Shown here in pieces: positions 16,207 through 25,225 of a stretch of 35,848 nucleotides of DNA. Both the position numbers and the translations under genes were made by a program. Location: contig JABDKG010000023.1 of the NCBI GenBank assembly GCA_013002305.1, positions 1 through 35,848 on the forward strand, read 5' to 3'. The first letter of the stretch is position 1, and each line of letters opens with the position of its first letter. A model generated the notes under the pieces. It saw nothing but the letters and a program-made list of their open reading frames with translations. It ran no database searches and had not been told where the DNA came from. Origin of the DNA: Hellea sp. GTDB taxonomy: Bacteria > Pseudomonadota > Alphaproteobacteria > Caulobacterales > Maricaulaceae.

Positions 16207-17573
16207 GGGTCATTATTTGCGGCGCTGGCCGCGTTGGCTACGGCATTGCAGCTCGATTGGCCAGCGAGCATAATACGGTTACAGTGGTAGATGTTTCCGC
16301 CGATCTCGTCAGGACAATAACAACGGATTTGGATGTGCGAGGTATTACCGGCCACGGAGCCTATCCGGATGTGTTAAAAGAAGCGGGAATAGAATCAGCA
16401 GATATGATCATTGCCGTCACTTACTCTGACGAAGTCAATATGATTGCATGTCAGATTGCGCATTCTCTTTTCAATGTTCCGACGAAAGTTGCTCGGGTGA
16501 GAGCGCAAAGCTACCTCGAAAGTGAGTGGAACGACCTCTATAGCCGTGAAAACATGCCGATCGACATCATAATTTCGCCTGAGATGGAAATAGGGAAATC
16601 AATATTGCGCCGTCTCCATATGCCCGGCGCGTTTGAAGTTGTGCCCTTCGCGGATAATGCGGTTAAGATGTTAGGTGTGAAAATACACGAAGACTGCCCA
16701 ATCATCGCGACACCTATCCGGCAAATCCCCGATCTTTTCCCGGAGCTTCAGGCGACAATTGTGGGCATTCGCCGGGAACAACAAATATTCGTTCCGACGC
16801 CGGATGACCCTTTATATGTCGGTGATGACGCATTTTTTATCGTCAAATCTGAACATGCGAACCGATTGCTTGAAATTGTTGGAACCAGTGCTGACAGGGC
16901 TAGACACATCGTCGTAATCGGCGGCGGCAATATTGGGGTATATGTCGCCAGCGAATTAGAATCTGTTCAAGGCATACGCTGCCGTGTCATCGAACGGAAC
17001 AAAGAGCGGGCGGAACTTGCTGCTGAAAAACTTTCAAAGACTGTTGTGCTCAACGGCGATGCAATGAATTCTGAAATCCAACAAGAAGCCGGCGTTGCAG
17101 ATGCGGAATTGGTATTATGTCTGACCAATGACGATAAAACAAACATTCTAGCAGGCGTACTCGCCAAAAAGATTGGTGCCAATCAGGCCGTAAGCCTTGT
17201 AAATGATCCGTCTATTCAATCTCTAGCAAACCAGCTTCCGATTAACCGGATTGTTGATCCGCGAGCGGCCACCGTCTCATCCATTTTGCGACATGTTCGC
17301 CGCGGGCGAATATTAGATGTGTTTACGTTCTCCGAAGGCCTTGCCGAGGTCATTGAAGGGGAGGTTCTTGATACGTCGCTTCTCGTTGGTAAAAAACTCG
17401 AAGATATAAAGCTCAATGGAATCGCCCTTGGTGCCATTATTCAAGACGGTGTTTTGGCGCCAATGGATGCCAATTTGGTCGTCAAAAAAGGCGATCATGT
17501 CGTATTACTGGCAGAGAAGTCGGCGTTTAAACAGGTAGAGCAGGTATTTCGTGTTGGCACTGAATATTTTTAG
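16203..17573 (+). CDS. trkA: Trk system potassium uptake protein TrkA
   Basis: 456-aa cytosolic regulatory subunit of the Trk K+ transporter. It has two RCK modules in tandem: Rossmann NAD-binding GAGRVGYGIA at the N-terminus and GGGNIGVYVASE near residue 240, each followed by a TrkA-C domain (about 140-225 and 370-450). It gates the TrkH channel. It overlaps the ntrX stop by 4 nt and precedes trkH by 28 nt, so the K+ transporter is in one transcription unit with NtrYX. Confidence 0.96.
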   Translation: MRVIICGAGRVGYGIAARLASEHNTVTVVDVSADLVRTITTDLDVRGITGHGAYPDVLKEAGIESADMIIAVTYSDEVNMIACQIAHSLFNVPTKVARVRAQSYLESEWNDLYSRENMPIDIIISPEMEIGKSILRRLHMPGAFEVVPFADNAVKMLGVKIHEDCPIIATPIRQIPDLFPELQATIVGIRREQQIFVPTPDDPLYVGDDAFFIVKSEHANRLLEIVGTSADRARHIVVIGGGNIGVYVASELESVQGIRCRVIERNKERAELAAEKLSKTVVLNGDAMNSEIQQEAGVADAELVLCLTNDDKTNILAGVLAKKIGANQAVSLVNDPSIQSLANQLPINRIVDPRAATVSSILRHVRRGRILDVFTFSEGLAEVIEGEVLDTSLLVGKKLEDIKLNGIALGAIIQDGVLAPMDANLVVKKGDHVVLLAEKSAFKQVEQVFRVGTEYF

Positions 17574-17601
17574 CCTATGTCAGAATTGATCAGGTAGTCC
17601 A

Positions 17602-19035
17602 GTGGCGCTCAATCGGATCATCTTGTGGCTTGGATATAGTTTCCTTTATGCCGCAACATTGATGGCTATATCGGCCTTGGCTGGCTTTGCTTTTGGGGAG
17701 CTTGAGCAGGCTTCGATATTTGGCGGCATCACAATAGGTATTAGTTTGCTTGGCGCGGTGTTTGTGTTTTCGACGCGGATGATGCCCGGGAAAGAGTCAT
17801 TTACCGAAGCCCTGACTTTTCTCATTGCATTCTGGTTGGTAATGCCGCTTGTCGTAATGTTACCGTTTTTACTGAGCAATATCACCAATTCACCGATACA
17901 GGCCTATTTTGAAGGCGTTTCTGCGATAACCACAACAGGCGCTAGCAGTTTAGATCCAGATCAATTACCAAAGACACTGCATATTTGGCGGAGTTTGGTC
18001 CAGTGGAGCGGCGGCGTAATCGTTGCGACATTTGCGGTTGTTATCTTGGCGGCGTTGAACCTTAAAGGTACAGGGGTTCACCGGTCTTTACTATTTACAT
18101 TCAAAAAAGGCGAACTTTGGCAACAACTCCTATCAGTGTCTCAAATTATAATTCTGATTTACGGATTGGTATCCTTAGTCTGTTTCACGTTTCTTGTTGC
18201 GTCAGGAACGTCAGTATTTGAGGCAATTTGTTTATCCTTGACCTCTGTGTCGACAGGCGGACTTACACCCAGCGGTGAACCCCTAGCATTCTATGTTCAT
18301 GGCATCGGTTTATTTGCATTGTGTTTGAGCTGTTTTCTAGGAGCGGTGAACGTTGCCGTTTTATGGGATATTTTACGCAATCGGACTCTATTTGACCTCA
18401 ATAAACTGATTTCTAACGTCGAACACAGATCGCTGATAGTTCTTATCGGCGTTATATTTGTCATCGGTTGTTTCTATACAGATTTTGAGCATTTCATGAC
18501 TGTTCTGCCCGAAGCGATTTTCTTCGCCTCCTCAACTGGCTATGATTATCACGTCATTGGTGTCGAGATGGTCCCGCCTGTGATATTAATATCAATCGCG
18601 CTAATAGGCGGTTCTGCGTTGTCAACAACTGGCGGTTTAAAACTGATCAGAATTTTATTGCTATTCAAACATTTGGACACGGACATGGATCGATTGACCC
18701 ATCCCACGAGAGTAGTCCCAGTATTGTTTCGAGGCCAACGCTTGGCTGATAGCGCATTTCTGTCAATTTGGATGTATTTCGTTGGGTATACTATGGTTTT
18801 TGCAGCGGGAATATTATTATTGGCTGGGGCGGGTCTTGAATTCTCAGTCGCAGTTGCAAGTAGCGCAGCAAGTGTCTCCAATATGGGACCATTGCTCGCT
18901 GCAACGATGCCGGCAACTGGATTTGAGGACTTTACCGCCGCACAAATGCTGATTGCGAGTACTTTGATGCTGATTGGGCGGATTGAGGTTTTGGCGGCAT
19001 TTGCTTTCTTTTCTCCTCGATTGTGGAGGTCTTAG
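17602..19035 (+). CDS. trkH: Trk potassium transporter membrane subunit TrkH
   Basis: 477-aa polytopic membrane protein with the fourfold M1-P-M2 architecture of TrkH/KtrB. Selectivity-filter segments are visible: TTTGASS in P1, SVSTGGLTPSG in P2, ASSTGYDY in P3 and SVSNMGP in P4. The start is GTG 17602, with AGG about 12 nt upstream. It acts with TrkA, encoded directly upstream, to import K+ across the inner membrane. It ends 112 nt before hfq, a gap long enough for a separate hfq promoter, although I see no convincing one. Confidence 0.94.
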   Translation: MALNRIILWLGYSFLYAATLMAISALAGFAFGELEQASIFGGITIGISLLGAVFVFSTRMMPGKESFTEALTFLIAFWLVMPLVVMLPFLLSNITNSPIQAYFEGVSAITTTGASSLDPDQLPKTLHIWRSLVQWSGGVIVATFAVVILAALNLKGTGVHRSLLFTFKKGELWQQLLSVSQIIILIYGLVSLVCFTFLVASGTSVFEAICLSLTSVSTGGLTPSGEPLAFYVHGIGLFALCLSCFLGAVNVAVLWDILRNRTLFDLNKLISNVEHRSLIVLIGVIFVIGCFYTDFEHFMTVLPEAIFFASSTGYDYHVIGVEMVPPVILISIALIGGSALSTTGGLKLIRILLLFKHLDTDMDRLTHPTRVVPVLFRGQRLADSAFLSIWMYFVGYTMVFAAGILLLAGAGLEFSVAVASSAASVSNMGPLLAATMPATGFEDFTAAQMLIASTLMLIGRIEVLAAFAFFSPRLWRS

Positions 19036-19147
19036 TGAATTTTCTACGAAAATCGACAAATGCTTAAATTAGGCTCTTGCATCTTTGGCCAAGTACCTTT
19101 TAAGAACGTTGCGAACGGGGGCCTAAGTTCAAACGAGTGGGATTGCG

Positions 19148-19390
19148 ATGTCGGTTGAGAAAAAACAAAATTTACAGGATGCTTTTTTAAATTCTGTTCG
19201 AAAGTCAAAAACGCCACTTACTATTTTCCTTGTTAACGGGGTCAAGTTACAAGGCGTTGTCACCTGGTTTGATAATTTTTGCGTGCTCCTTCGCCGCGAT
19301 GGTCAGGTTCAACTGGTCTACAAACATGCTATTTCAACCATTATGCCATCCGCTCCAGTTCAATTATTTGACGCGGAACAAGTTGACTAA
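19148..19390 (+). CDS. hfq: RNA chaperone Hfq
   Basis: 80-aa Sm-like hexamer-forming RNA chaperone that pairs small RNAs with mRNAs. It has the Sm1 motif ([20 protein letters not shown]) and the Sm2 YKHAIST motif, with the conserved N-terminal Q-N-L-Q-D-x-F-L-N proximal-face residues. The C-terminal tail is short, as in other alphaproteobacteria. It is followed 18 nt later by hflX, the usual bacterial order. Confidence 0.98.
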   Translation: MSVEKKQNLQDAFLNSVRKSKTPLTIFLVNGVKLQGVVTWFDNFCVLLRRDGQVQLVYKHAISTIMPSAPVQLFDAEQVD

Positions 19391-19408
19391 TTTTAAGCGA
19401 TTTCGTTT

Positions 19409-20725
19409 GTGATAGATCAAAGGCCGGTAAAAGAAGCTTGTATTGTTTTACATCCTCGGCAGGGCGGATCTTCTTTCCAATCGGAATATGAATTAGAAGA
19501 AGCGACCGGGCTTGCTGAAGCTCTTGATGTTTCTATCGTCCATGCAGAATCTGTGCCTTTGCGAGATGTACGGGTCGCCAATTTTTTTGGTGGCGGAAAA
19601 ATCACTGAAATCGCTGATATTGTGAAATTAAAGAAGGCGACGATTGTTGTCGTCAATAGTAGCCTATCGCCGATTCAGCAGCGCAATCTGGAAAAACTCT
19701 GGAATGTAAAAGTCATTGATAGAACGGGACTTATATTAGAAATATTTGGTTTAAGGGCCGCCACAAGAGAAGGGCGGTTGCAAGTTGAGCTCGCGCGTCT
19801 CGCCTATGAGCGATCACGCCTCGTAAGAACTTGGACCCATTTGGAGCGCCAACGGGGTGGACAAGGCTTTCTGTCCGGACCTGGGGAAACCCAAATTGAA
19901 TCCGACCGTCGCGTCCTGAGCGAAAAAATGACCAAATTGCGTCAATCGCTGGATCAAGTGCGCCGCAGGAGAGGACTACAAAGACGTCAAAGGCAGCGTG
20001 CTCCAGAACGTGTCGTCGCGTTGGTTGGATACACAAATGCGGGTAAATCCACACTTTTCAACAGGTTGACCGATGGCGGCGTTCTGTCGAAAGACATGTT
20101 ATTTGCCACGCTGGATACGACCCATCGGGTGCTGCCGCTGCCAAGCGGAAGTTCGGCCATACTATCAGATACGGTTGGATTTATTGCTGACCTCCCAACC
20201 GATCTAATTTCCGCGTTCAGAGCTACGCTTGAAGAAGTAAAAGAGGCCGATTTACTGTTACATGTTCGTGACGTGTCAGACCCGCTGAGCGATCAGCGCA
20301 AACAGGACGTCATGGAAGTACTCGCACAAATCGAAGCCGGGCCCGAGCACGAACAAAAAATCGTGGAGGTTTGGAATAAATCGGATCTATTGAGCCAAGA
20401 TCAACTTCAGCAAATGACGGCACGCGCCCAGCAAAGCCGGGACAGTGAAAATGAGATCGATGGGTATATTGTCAGCTGTCATGATGGAACCGGCATTTCA
20501 TCATTGCTTGAAGTCATCGAGAACGTTTTATCCGAGCAAGACCATACCATTCAAATAAATATCCCGCCGGCGGCGTTTAACGTTCGTGCCTGGCTCCATG
20601 AAAATGGTAGGGTTATCAGCGAAGAGACGGAAGAGGGCGGTACTTGTAAAATGCAGGTTCAGCTAAGCGACGTTGATATCGGAAAATTAAAATCCCGCTA
20701 CCCCGAACTTTTAGCCGCGCGTTAA
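19409..20725 (+). CDS. hflX: Ribosome-associated GTPase HflX
   Basis: 438-aa GTPase that splits stalled or stress-inactivated 70S ribosomes. The N-terminal HflX domain (about 1-195) contains the glycine-rich FFGGGK and GFLSGPGETQIE motifs. The G domain has G1 GYTNAGKST (207-215), G3 DTVGF and G4 NKSD. GTG start 19409 is 18 nt after hfq, so cotranscription is expected. The last 4 nt overlap the convergent mazG end. Confidence 0.96.
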   Translation: MIDQRPVKEACIVLHPRQGGSSFQSEYELEEATGLAEALDVSIVHAESVPLRDVRVANFFGGGKITEIADIVKLKKATIVVVNSSLSPIQQRNLEKLWNVKVIDRTGLILEIFGLRAATREGRLQVELARLAYERSRLVRTWTHLERQRGGQGFLSGPGETQIESDRRVLSEKMTKLRQSLDQVRRRRGLQRRQRQRAPERVVALVGYTNAGKSTLFNRLTDGGVLSKDMLFATLDTTHRVLPLPSGSSAILSDTVGFIADLPTDLISAFRATLEEVKEADLLLHVRDVSDPLSDQRKQDVMEVLAQIEAGPEHEQKIVEVWNKSDLLSQDQLQQMTARAQQSRDSENEIDGYIVSCHDGTGISSLLEVIENVLSEQDHTIQINIPPAAFNVRAWLHENGRVISEETEEGGTCKMQVQLSDVDIGKLKSRYPELLAAR

Positions 20726-21519
20726 GCGATTTTGGCTTTTTGCCAAAGCTTTTCCATTTCTGACAAAGTCATGTCTTCAAGCTCAATTTTTGAGGCTTTG
20801 GACTTTCTCTCAATATATTGAAATCTTTCGATAAATTTATCGTTGGTCCTCCTAAGGGCTTTCTCCGGATCAATGTTTAGTTTTCGAGCCAAATTGGTTA
20901 CAGCAAAAATCAGGTCGCCCATTTCGCCTTCTTGCTGTTCGTAGGAGCCATCTTGTAAGGTCTCGAGCAACTCTGATTTTTCTTCCTCAATTTTACCCAA
21001 CACACCTTCAAGGTCTGGCCAGTCGAAACCGACCCGGGCCGCCCGTTTTTGTAATTTATCCGCCCGCATAAGTGCGGGAAGCGCGAGAGGGACATCATCC
21101 AAGAGACTTTTGGAATGATCCTTATTCCTGCGCTCTTTGGCTTTGAGGGTTTCCCATGCTTGCTTTTGTTCCGCGGCAGAACGTTTGTCCCCGGCACCGA
21201 AAACGTGAGGGTGGCGCCTGACCATTTTAGAGGTCAGCCCATCGCAGACATCTTCCAGTGAGAACGCACTAATTTCTTCTGCCATTTGCGCGTGGAAAAC
21301 GACTTGAAATAAAAGGTCGCCGAGCTCTTCTTTGAGTGCAGATAAGTCGTTTTGAGCAATCGCTTCACGTACCTCGTAAGCTTCTTCGATCGTGTAAGGG
21401 GCAATCGTTTCAAAGTTCTGCTCTTTGTCCCATGGGCAGCCCTGCTCACTTCGCAGGATTTTCATCAGTTTCTTGAGCCGGGTGAGGGGGTCTTTTCCAA
21501 GAAAACTAATGTCAGTCAC
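20722..21519 (-). CDS. mazG: Nucleoside triphosphate pyrophosphohydrolase MazG
   Basis: 265-aa all-alpha NTP pyrophosphatase that hydrolyses NTPs/dNTPs to monophosphates and counters misincorporation and ppGpp-linked stress. Two tandem MazG domains are present: the first with GCPWDKEQ, YTIEEAYEV and ELGDLLFQVVFHA, the second with the EEEKSELLE and EMGDLIFAVTNLA metal-binding helices. It starts with GTG 21519 and overlaps the end of ccmD by 8 nt, so it is the last gene of the ccmABCD-mazG unit. It converges with hflX. Confidence 0.95.
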   Translation of the reverse strand: MTDISFLGKDPLTRLKKLMKILRSEQGCPWDKEQNFETIAPYTIEEAYEVREAIAQNDLSALKEELGDLLFQVVFHAQMAEEISAFSLEDVCDGLTSKMVRRHPHVFGAGDKRSAAEQKQAWETLKAKERRNKDHSKSLLDDVPLALPALMRADKLQKRAARVGFDWPDLEGVLGKIEEEKSELLETLQDGSYEQQEGEMGDLIFAVTNLARKLNIDPEKALRRTNDKFIERFQYIERKSKASKIELEDMTLSEMEKLWQKAKIA

Positions 21520-21622
21520 GGCGGCCTCTGCGAAAAGTAAATATAATTAGTCCCAGAATACCAAGCGCCGAAATCCCGTAGGACGACCAAATAAAAGCAG
21601 CCTTCTCACCAAATTCAAACAT
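21512..21622 (-). CDS. ccmD: Heme exporter protein CcmD (36 aa)
   Basis: Small ORF read directly from the sequence: ATG at 21622-21620, TGA at 21514-21512, 36 aa. One hydrophobic helix (AAFIWSSYGISALGILGLII) is followed by a basic tail (FRRGRR), the standard CcmD layout of one transmembrane segment with a cytosolic positive end. CcmD helps release holo-CcmE from the CcmABC complex in cytochrome c maturation. Its start overlaps the ccmC stop (TGATG) and its end overlaps the mazG start, so both neighbours are coupled to it. Confidence 0.9.
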   Translation of the reverse strand: MFEFGEKAAFIWSSYGISALGILGLIIFTFRRGRRD

Positions 21623-22362
21623 CAGTAGGCCTCGATTTTAATGTTACTTTGGTCTTTTTTGAAACTGCGATTTTTCTGGGCTGATTTAATGTCGGTTTTA
21701 ACCTGTTCAATCGACAGCCAGAAAAACAGAAACGTATAATTGGCACACATCAATAAAAATGGAATGAGATGCCCCGTACTGAGTCCTTCGCCGTCGAAAT
21801 CGGAGAATGTCGCGCCCTGATGAAGGCTGTGCCACCAGTCTACTGAATATTTGATAATCGGGATGTTGATCAATCCAACAAATGCGAAAAGCGCCGCATA
21901 TCTAGCGGCTTTCTTCTTATCCTCAGACATAGACCAAATGAGCAAGTAAGCAATGTAAATGAAGAACAATACGAGGACTGACGTCATTCGGCCGTCCCAT
22001 TGCCACCAAGTCAGCCACGCTGTCCTGCCCCAAATAGATCCCGTGATCAGGCAAAGCCCCGTAAAAACCAGCCCTATTCGGGCGAAGGCACGCGCGCCAT
22101 AGTCCGCGAGATTATGGCGCCAGACATAACTGATGAAACTTGCGATGGTTAGCGCAAGGTAACATAACATTGCCATATACGCGGCCGGAACATGAACATA
22201 CATGATGCGGACAGCTTCTTTGTGTTTCACATCCGCAGGCGACGCGATCAGGGCCTGCCACAGGCCTAAAGTGAGCGTGATCAAGAATAGCGCGAGAAAA
22301 ACCGGTGACGCTATTCTGGCGAATTTCAAAAATCTTTGAGGATTGGCGAGATAGCTAAACAT
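21622..22362 (-). CDS. ccmC: Heme transporter subunit CcmC
   Basis: 246-aa inner-membrane protein with six transmembrane helices that loads heme onto CcmE in system I cytochrome c maturation. It shows the tryptophan-rich periplasmic WWQWDGR motif and the two heme-ligand histidines in MYVHVPAAYMAM and WWHSLHQG. It starts 3 nt after the end of ccmB and shares its stop with the ccmD start. Confidence 0.96.
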   Translation of the reverse strand: MFSYLANPQRFLKFARIASPVFLALFLITLTLGLWQALIASPADVKHKEAVRIMYVHVPAAYMAMLCYLALTIASFISYVWRHNLADYGARAFARIGLVFTGLCLITGSIWGRTAWLTWWQWDGRMTSVLVLFFIYIAYLLIWSMSEDKKKAARYAALFAFVGLINIPIIKYSVDWWHSLHQGATFSDFDGEGLSTGHLIPFLLMCANYTFLFFWLSIEQVKTDIKSAQKNRSFKKDQSNIKIEAY

Positions 22363-22365
22363 GAT

Positions 22366-23022
22366 TTATTCCAAATGAGTCGATAAGGCGGCCGCAGCCG
22401 CCGGAATTGAAATGGTAAGCGCAATAATACTAATCCCGCAAAGGGCTTGGAAGCCCGTGTTCCAAAACCCCACTTCTGCATAGGACGCAACCCCTGAAAG
22501 AGCAAAAATAATTACAGGAACAATAAAGGGCAGGCTGATCAGTATCATTAAAAACCCAGTATTTCTCTGTCCAGCCAGCAGTGCGGCAGATAAAATGCTG
22601 TATGCAATTAACGCCGGGGCCCCAAATAGGACAGACATCATGATCCCAGCAGAGGCTGCGGGTTCGGTATTGAACAATATGCCCGCCAGCGGAATTACGA
22701 TTAAGATTGGCAAAAGGATTGTGATAAAACCCGTTATCATTTTACTGACGACGATAGATAAGGCGTTTATCCCAGATAAACTAAGCTGTTCAAAATGTCC
22801 GGTTTGAATGTCGCGATCAAATATATTCTCGAATGAGATCATCAAACTAAAAATTGTTCCAAGCCAAATGGCTGACGCTGCATTTTCAGCGAGACGTTCT
22901 GGTTCTCCATCGAGCGCGATCGCAAAAATAGATAAAAACAGTGCAAAGAAAATCAGTGACGCAAGCCACCCACGTGGGTCCCGATATACAATTCGGAGGT
23001 CGCGAAACAACATTGCGCTCAT
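22366..23022 (-). CDS. ccmB: Heme exporter protein CcmB
   Basis: 218-aa protein with six hydrophobic helices, the ABC permease-like partner of CcmA. The N-terminal FRDLRIVYRDPRGW and the following FFALFLSIFAIAL helix fit the family. The ATG overlaps the ccmA stop by 4 nt. CcmAB provides ATP-driven release of holo-CcmE from CcmC. Confidence 0.94.
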   Translation of the reverse strand: MSAMLFRDLRIVYRDPRGWLASLIFFALFLSIFAIALDGEPERLAENAASAIWLGTIFSLMISFENIFDRDIQTGHFEQLSLSGINALSIVVSKMITGFITILLPILIVIPLAGILFNTEPAASAGIMMSVLFGAPALIAYSILSAALLAGQRNTGFLMILISLPFIVPVIIFALSGVASYAEVGFWNTGFQALCGISIIALTISIPAAAAALSTHLE

Positions 23023-23657
23023 GAACGGGTTTCCAATAAAAGCTTCCGGACTTGCCGCCCAATAATTTTAATCGGATTATGGGACGCGACCATTGCCGCT
23101 CCCCCGCGATTTAGATGATTGGCGATTAATGTTTCGATTAATTCCTGACCCTGGAAGTCAAGCCCCGCTTTAGGTTCATCGAGGAGCCATAATGGCCGGT
23201 CTGCCATTAAAAGCCTTGCCATAGATAATCTGCGCTTTTGCCCTGCCGATAATGTTTGAATTTTTGATTCCAATTGATCCTTCAAACCTATCATATGTAA
23301 AAGGTCTATTATTGGCTCAGTATAATCGTATAGTTCAGCCCAGAATGAAAGTTCCTCACCCACTGTTAAAACAGGTTCGAAACTATCTTTGTGGCTTTGG
23401 TATGAAACAAGTTTCTCCGGGCCTGTCTGAAAGCCCGCTAATTCATGAGATAAAATTCCGTTTAGCGGGCGCAATAGACCAGCTGAGAGACGTAAAATCG
23501 ATGTTTTCCCCGTACCGTTTTTTCCTTGCAGCCAAATCAATTGCCCCGGCTGAACACTTAAACTGAGATCGCTAAACAGCGGAGCGTCGCCGAAATCCAA
23601 TGTCACTGAGGCAAAGGACATGCTAAATGCGGGGAATGTAGCACCGTGGTAGCTCAT
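23019..23657 (-). CDS. ccmA: Heme exporter ATP-binding protein CcmA
   Basis: 212-aa ABC ATPase with Walker A GKNGTGKTS, the signature LSAGQKRRLSMARLL, Walker B LWLLDEP and a following D-loop GLD. It is the first gene of ccmABCD-mazG. ATG 23657 is taken as the start; an internal ATG at 23621 (MSFASVTLDFG) would also give a normal N-terminus, and neither has a clear SD. It is divergent from ccmE across 104 nt. Confidence 0.94.
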   Translation of the reverse strand: MSYHGATFPAFSMSFASVTLDFGDAPLFSDLSLSVQPGQLIWLQGKNGTGKTSILRLSAGLLRPLNGILSHELAGFQTGPEKLVSYQSHKDSFEPVLTVGEELSFWAELYDYTEPIIDLLHMIGLKDQLESKIQTLSAGQKRRLSMARLLMADRPLWLLDEPKAGLDFQGQELIETLIANHLNRGGAAMVASHNPIKIIGRQVRKLLLETRS

Positions 23658-23761
23658 TCTGTATATATTTCATTCTTTGTTGTTAGAAACAAGCGCGGCA
23701 AATGTTACTGATGGGCGGATAGGGCTTGGCGCAATCGGTATGATCCTATATTTGAAGCTTT

Positions 23762-24196
23762 ATGGTGCCAAAACATAGAAATAAACGATTGCTTCAATTG
23801 GCCGTGATGGGAATATTCCTAGTCATAGGCGGATATATATTAGTCCAGGCGCTCAATAATACCGCACAATTGTTCATGACACCTTCAGAGGCAATGATCC
23901 AACAACACAAACTCAATGACAAAATTTTTAAAATTGGCGGAGAAGTCGTTCCCGGGAGTGTTGAGAAAGACGAGGGACTTACGACGCGATTCAGTGTCGT
24001 GGATTTCAAAAAAGAGTCACAAGACCGTGCACCCGATGCGGTAAATATCAAAGTTACCTATACAGGCGTGCTTCCTGATTTGTTTGATGAGGGCGAGGGC
24101 GTGGTCATTACGGGACAACTAATTGCGCCAGGCGAATTCAAAGCTGTGAAGCTCATGGCTAAACATGATTCTAGTTATCAGCCTGTGATGGAGTAA
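23762..24196 (+). CDS. ccmE: Cytochrome c-type biogenesis heme chaperone CcmE
   Basis: 144-aa periplasmic heme chaperone with an N-terminal membrane anchor (about residues 9-31) and an OB-fold domain. The covalent heme His135 lies in AKHDSSY with Tyr139 four residues on, the classic HxxxY. PSEA near 41 and YTGVLPDLFDEGEGVV are family signatures. There is no SD before ATG 23762, and the candidate promoter just upstream would give a nearly leaderless mRNA. The gene stands alone and divergent from ccmABCD; ccmF/ccmH do not follow, and the next gene is unrelated. Confidence 0.93.
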   Translation: MVPKHRNKRLLQLAVMGIFLVIGGYILVQALNNTAQLFMTPSEAMIQQHKLNDKIFKIGGEVVPGSVEKDEGLTTRFSVVDFKKESQDRAPDAVNIKVTYTGVLPDLFDEGEGVVITGQLIAPGEFKAVKLMAKHDSSYQPVME

Positions 24197-24441
24197 ATAG
24201 GCGGACACCGCAATCGATGTGGGGCAACCGGGCGCCCGCCTTCCTCGTTTGAGGATGCACCTTTATGCCAAAATTCGGACCAAAAGGGAAGTCTTAATAT
24301 ATTGTAAATAAAATAAAAGTCGCGCTTTAGCAGCATCATTCAATCATGAGTCCCCAAGCCGTTTTTTTAATCAACCAAAAGAAATGTGAATTCTCGCCTA
24401 TAAATATTTGATAAATAAAGCACTTACCAAAAGTCGAGAAA
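24197..24441. other. 245-nt spacer with no recognised gene
   Basis: Lies between the convergent ccmE and DedA-like gene ends. It contains a 10-nt perfect palindrome CGGGCGCCCG (24227-24236) without a T-tract, then an A/T-rich half. Short ORFs here (for example a 21-codon one from 24346) have no SD. No tRNA, promoter or clear terminator is seen. Confidence 0.5.
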
Positions 24442-25005
24442 TTAATTGTTGATTCGTTTTTTTGTGAGCTGCCAGCTATAAATTACGAGAATGAACCCGA
24501 CCCCGATAACCGGCAAAACCCATTTCAGTTTCTCCGCCATCAGCGCTCCCATTACATGCATCGATCCAAAAAATAATGACACAAATAGGGCTGCGGTAAT
24601 TGCGACGAAAAAGCAAAATTTTAAATATGACATTTGGAAAAAACCGCAAGCGGCCAACGTCGGTATCCGGGTCAGAGGAATGAACCGCGCGCTGACAAGG
24701 GTCGTAAATGGATAAGACTGCACTTTCTCCCCAAGGCTGACTATCTTGTCTCTTTCTGCTATTTTAGCCACTTTTCTATTTTTTAGGATGGCCCAACCTA
24801 TCCAATATTTCCAAATATCGCTTAGGAATAGCCCCATGAGAACCGCCGCAAAGGCAAGAGCTGGATTGACTTTGCCTAACGCGCTGACCGTTGCTGTCAC
24901 AAAGACGGCAGCATCTTCTTGGATAAAAGGCCCCACAAGGATAGCAGCATAGATCAACCAAGGCGCGGAATCGGCCATAGATTCGATATAGGCGACAATG
25001 TCCAT
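24442..25005 (-). CDS. DedA-like (SNARE-associated/VTT) membrane protein
   Basis: 187-aa integral membrane protein with about five hydrophobic segments. The order GPFIQEDAAVFVTATVSALGKVNP, then FLSDIWKYWIGW, then SARFIPLTRIPTLAACGFFQMSYLKF parallels DedA-family proteins (acidic residue early, RF-P-x-x-R in the middle). Several DedA proteins act in membrane lipid flipping and proton-motive-force homeostasis. The usual E-x-x-x-P-x-P opening is not exact, so this is a divergent member. GGGAAAG upstream of ATG 25005 is a fair SD. It is divergent from tig. Confidence 0.72.
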   Translation of the reverse strand: MDIVAYIESMADSAPWLIYAAILVGPFIQEDAAVFVTATVSALGKVNPALAFAAVLMGLFLSDIWKYWIGWAILKNRKVAKIAERDKIVSLGEKVQSYPFTTLVSARFIPLTRIPTLAACGFFQMSYLKFCFFVAITAALFVSLFFGSMHVMGALMAEKLKWVLPVIGVGFILVIYSWQLTKKRINN

Positions 25006-25225
25006 TTCGTCTTTCCCGCAAGGTTTTGACGCATATCATGCAAATTGGAGAGGTTTTTGGAAGGGGAAACCTAATTTTTTGCTCATTTTCCTGTCGAACT
25101 TATGTTGCCTAACCTATAACTCCGTGACATAAGGCGCGCGAATTTTACCCACCCAATCCATTTCGGTGGCGACCCGCTCAAGTGCAGGGTCGTGGAAAAC
25201 GGATTGACAATGTATGGACGAAGAA

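Noticed and set aside
24346-24411. 21-codon ORF in the ccmE/DedA spacer
   Set aside because: No SD, no overlap with neighbours and no recognisable composition.
25051-25080. AGGTTT...AAACCT hairpin followed by six Ts, terminator-like on the plus strand
   Set aside because: No plus-strand gene ends nearby (ccmE ends 850 nt upstream) and the stem is only 6 bp A/T-rich, so it is probably chance.
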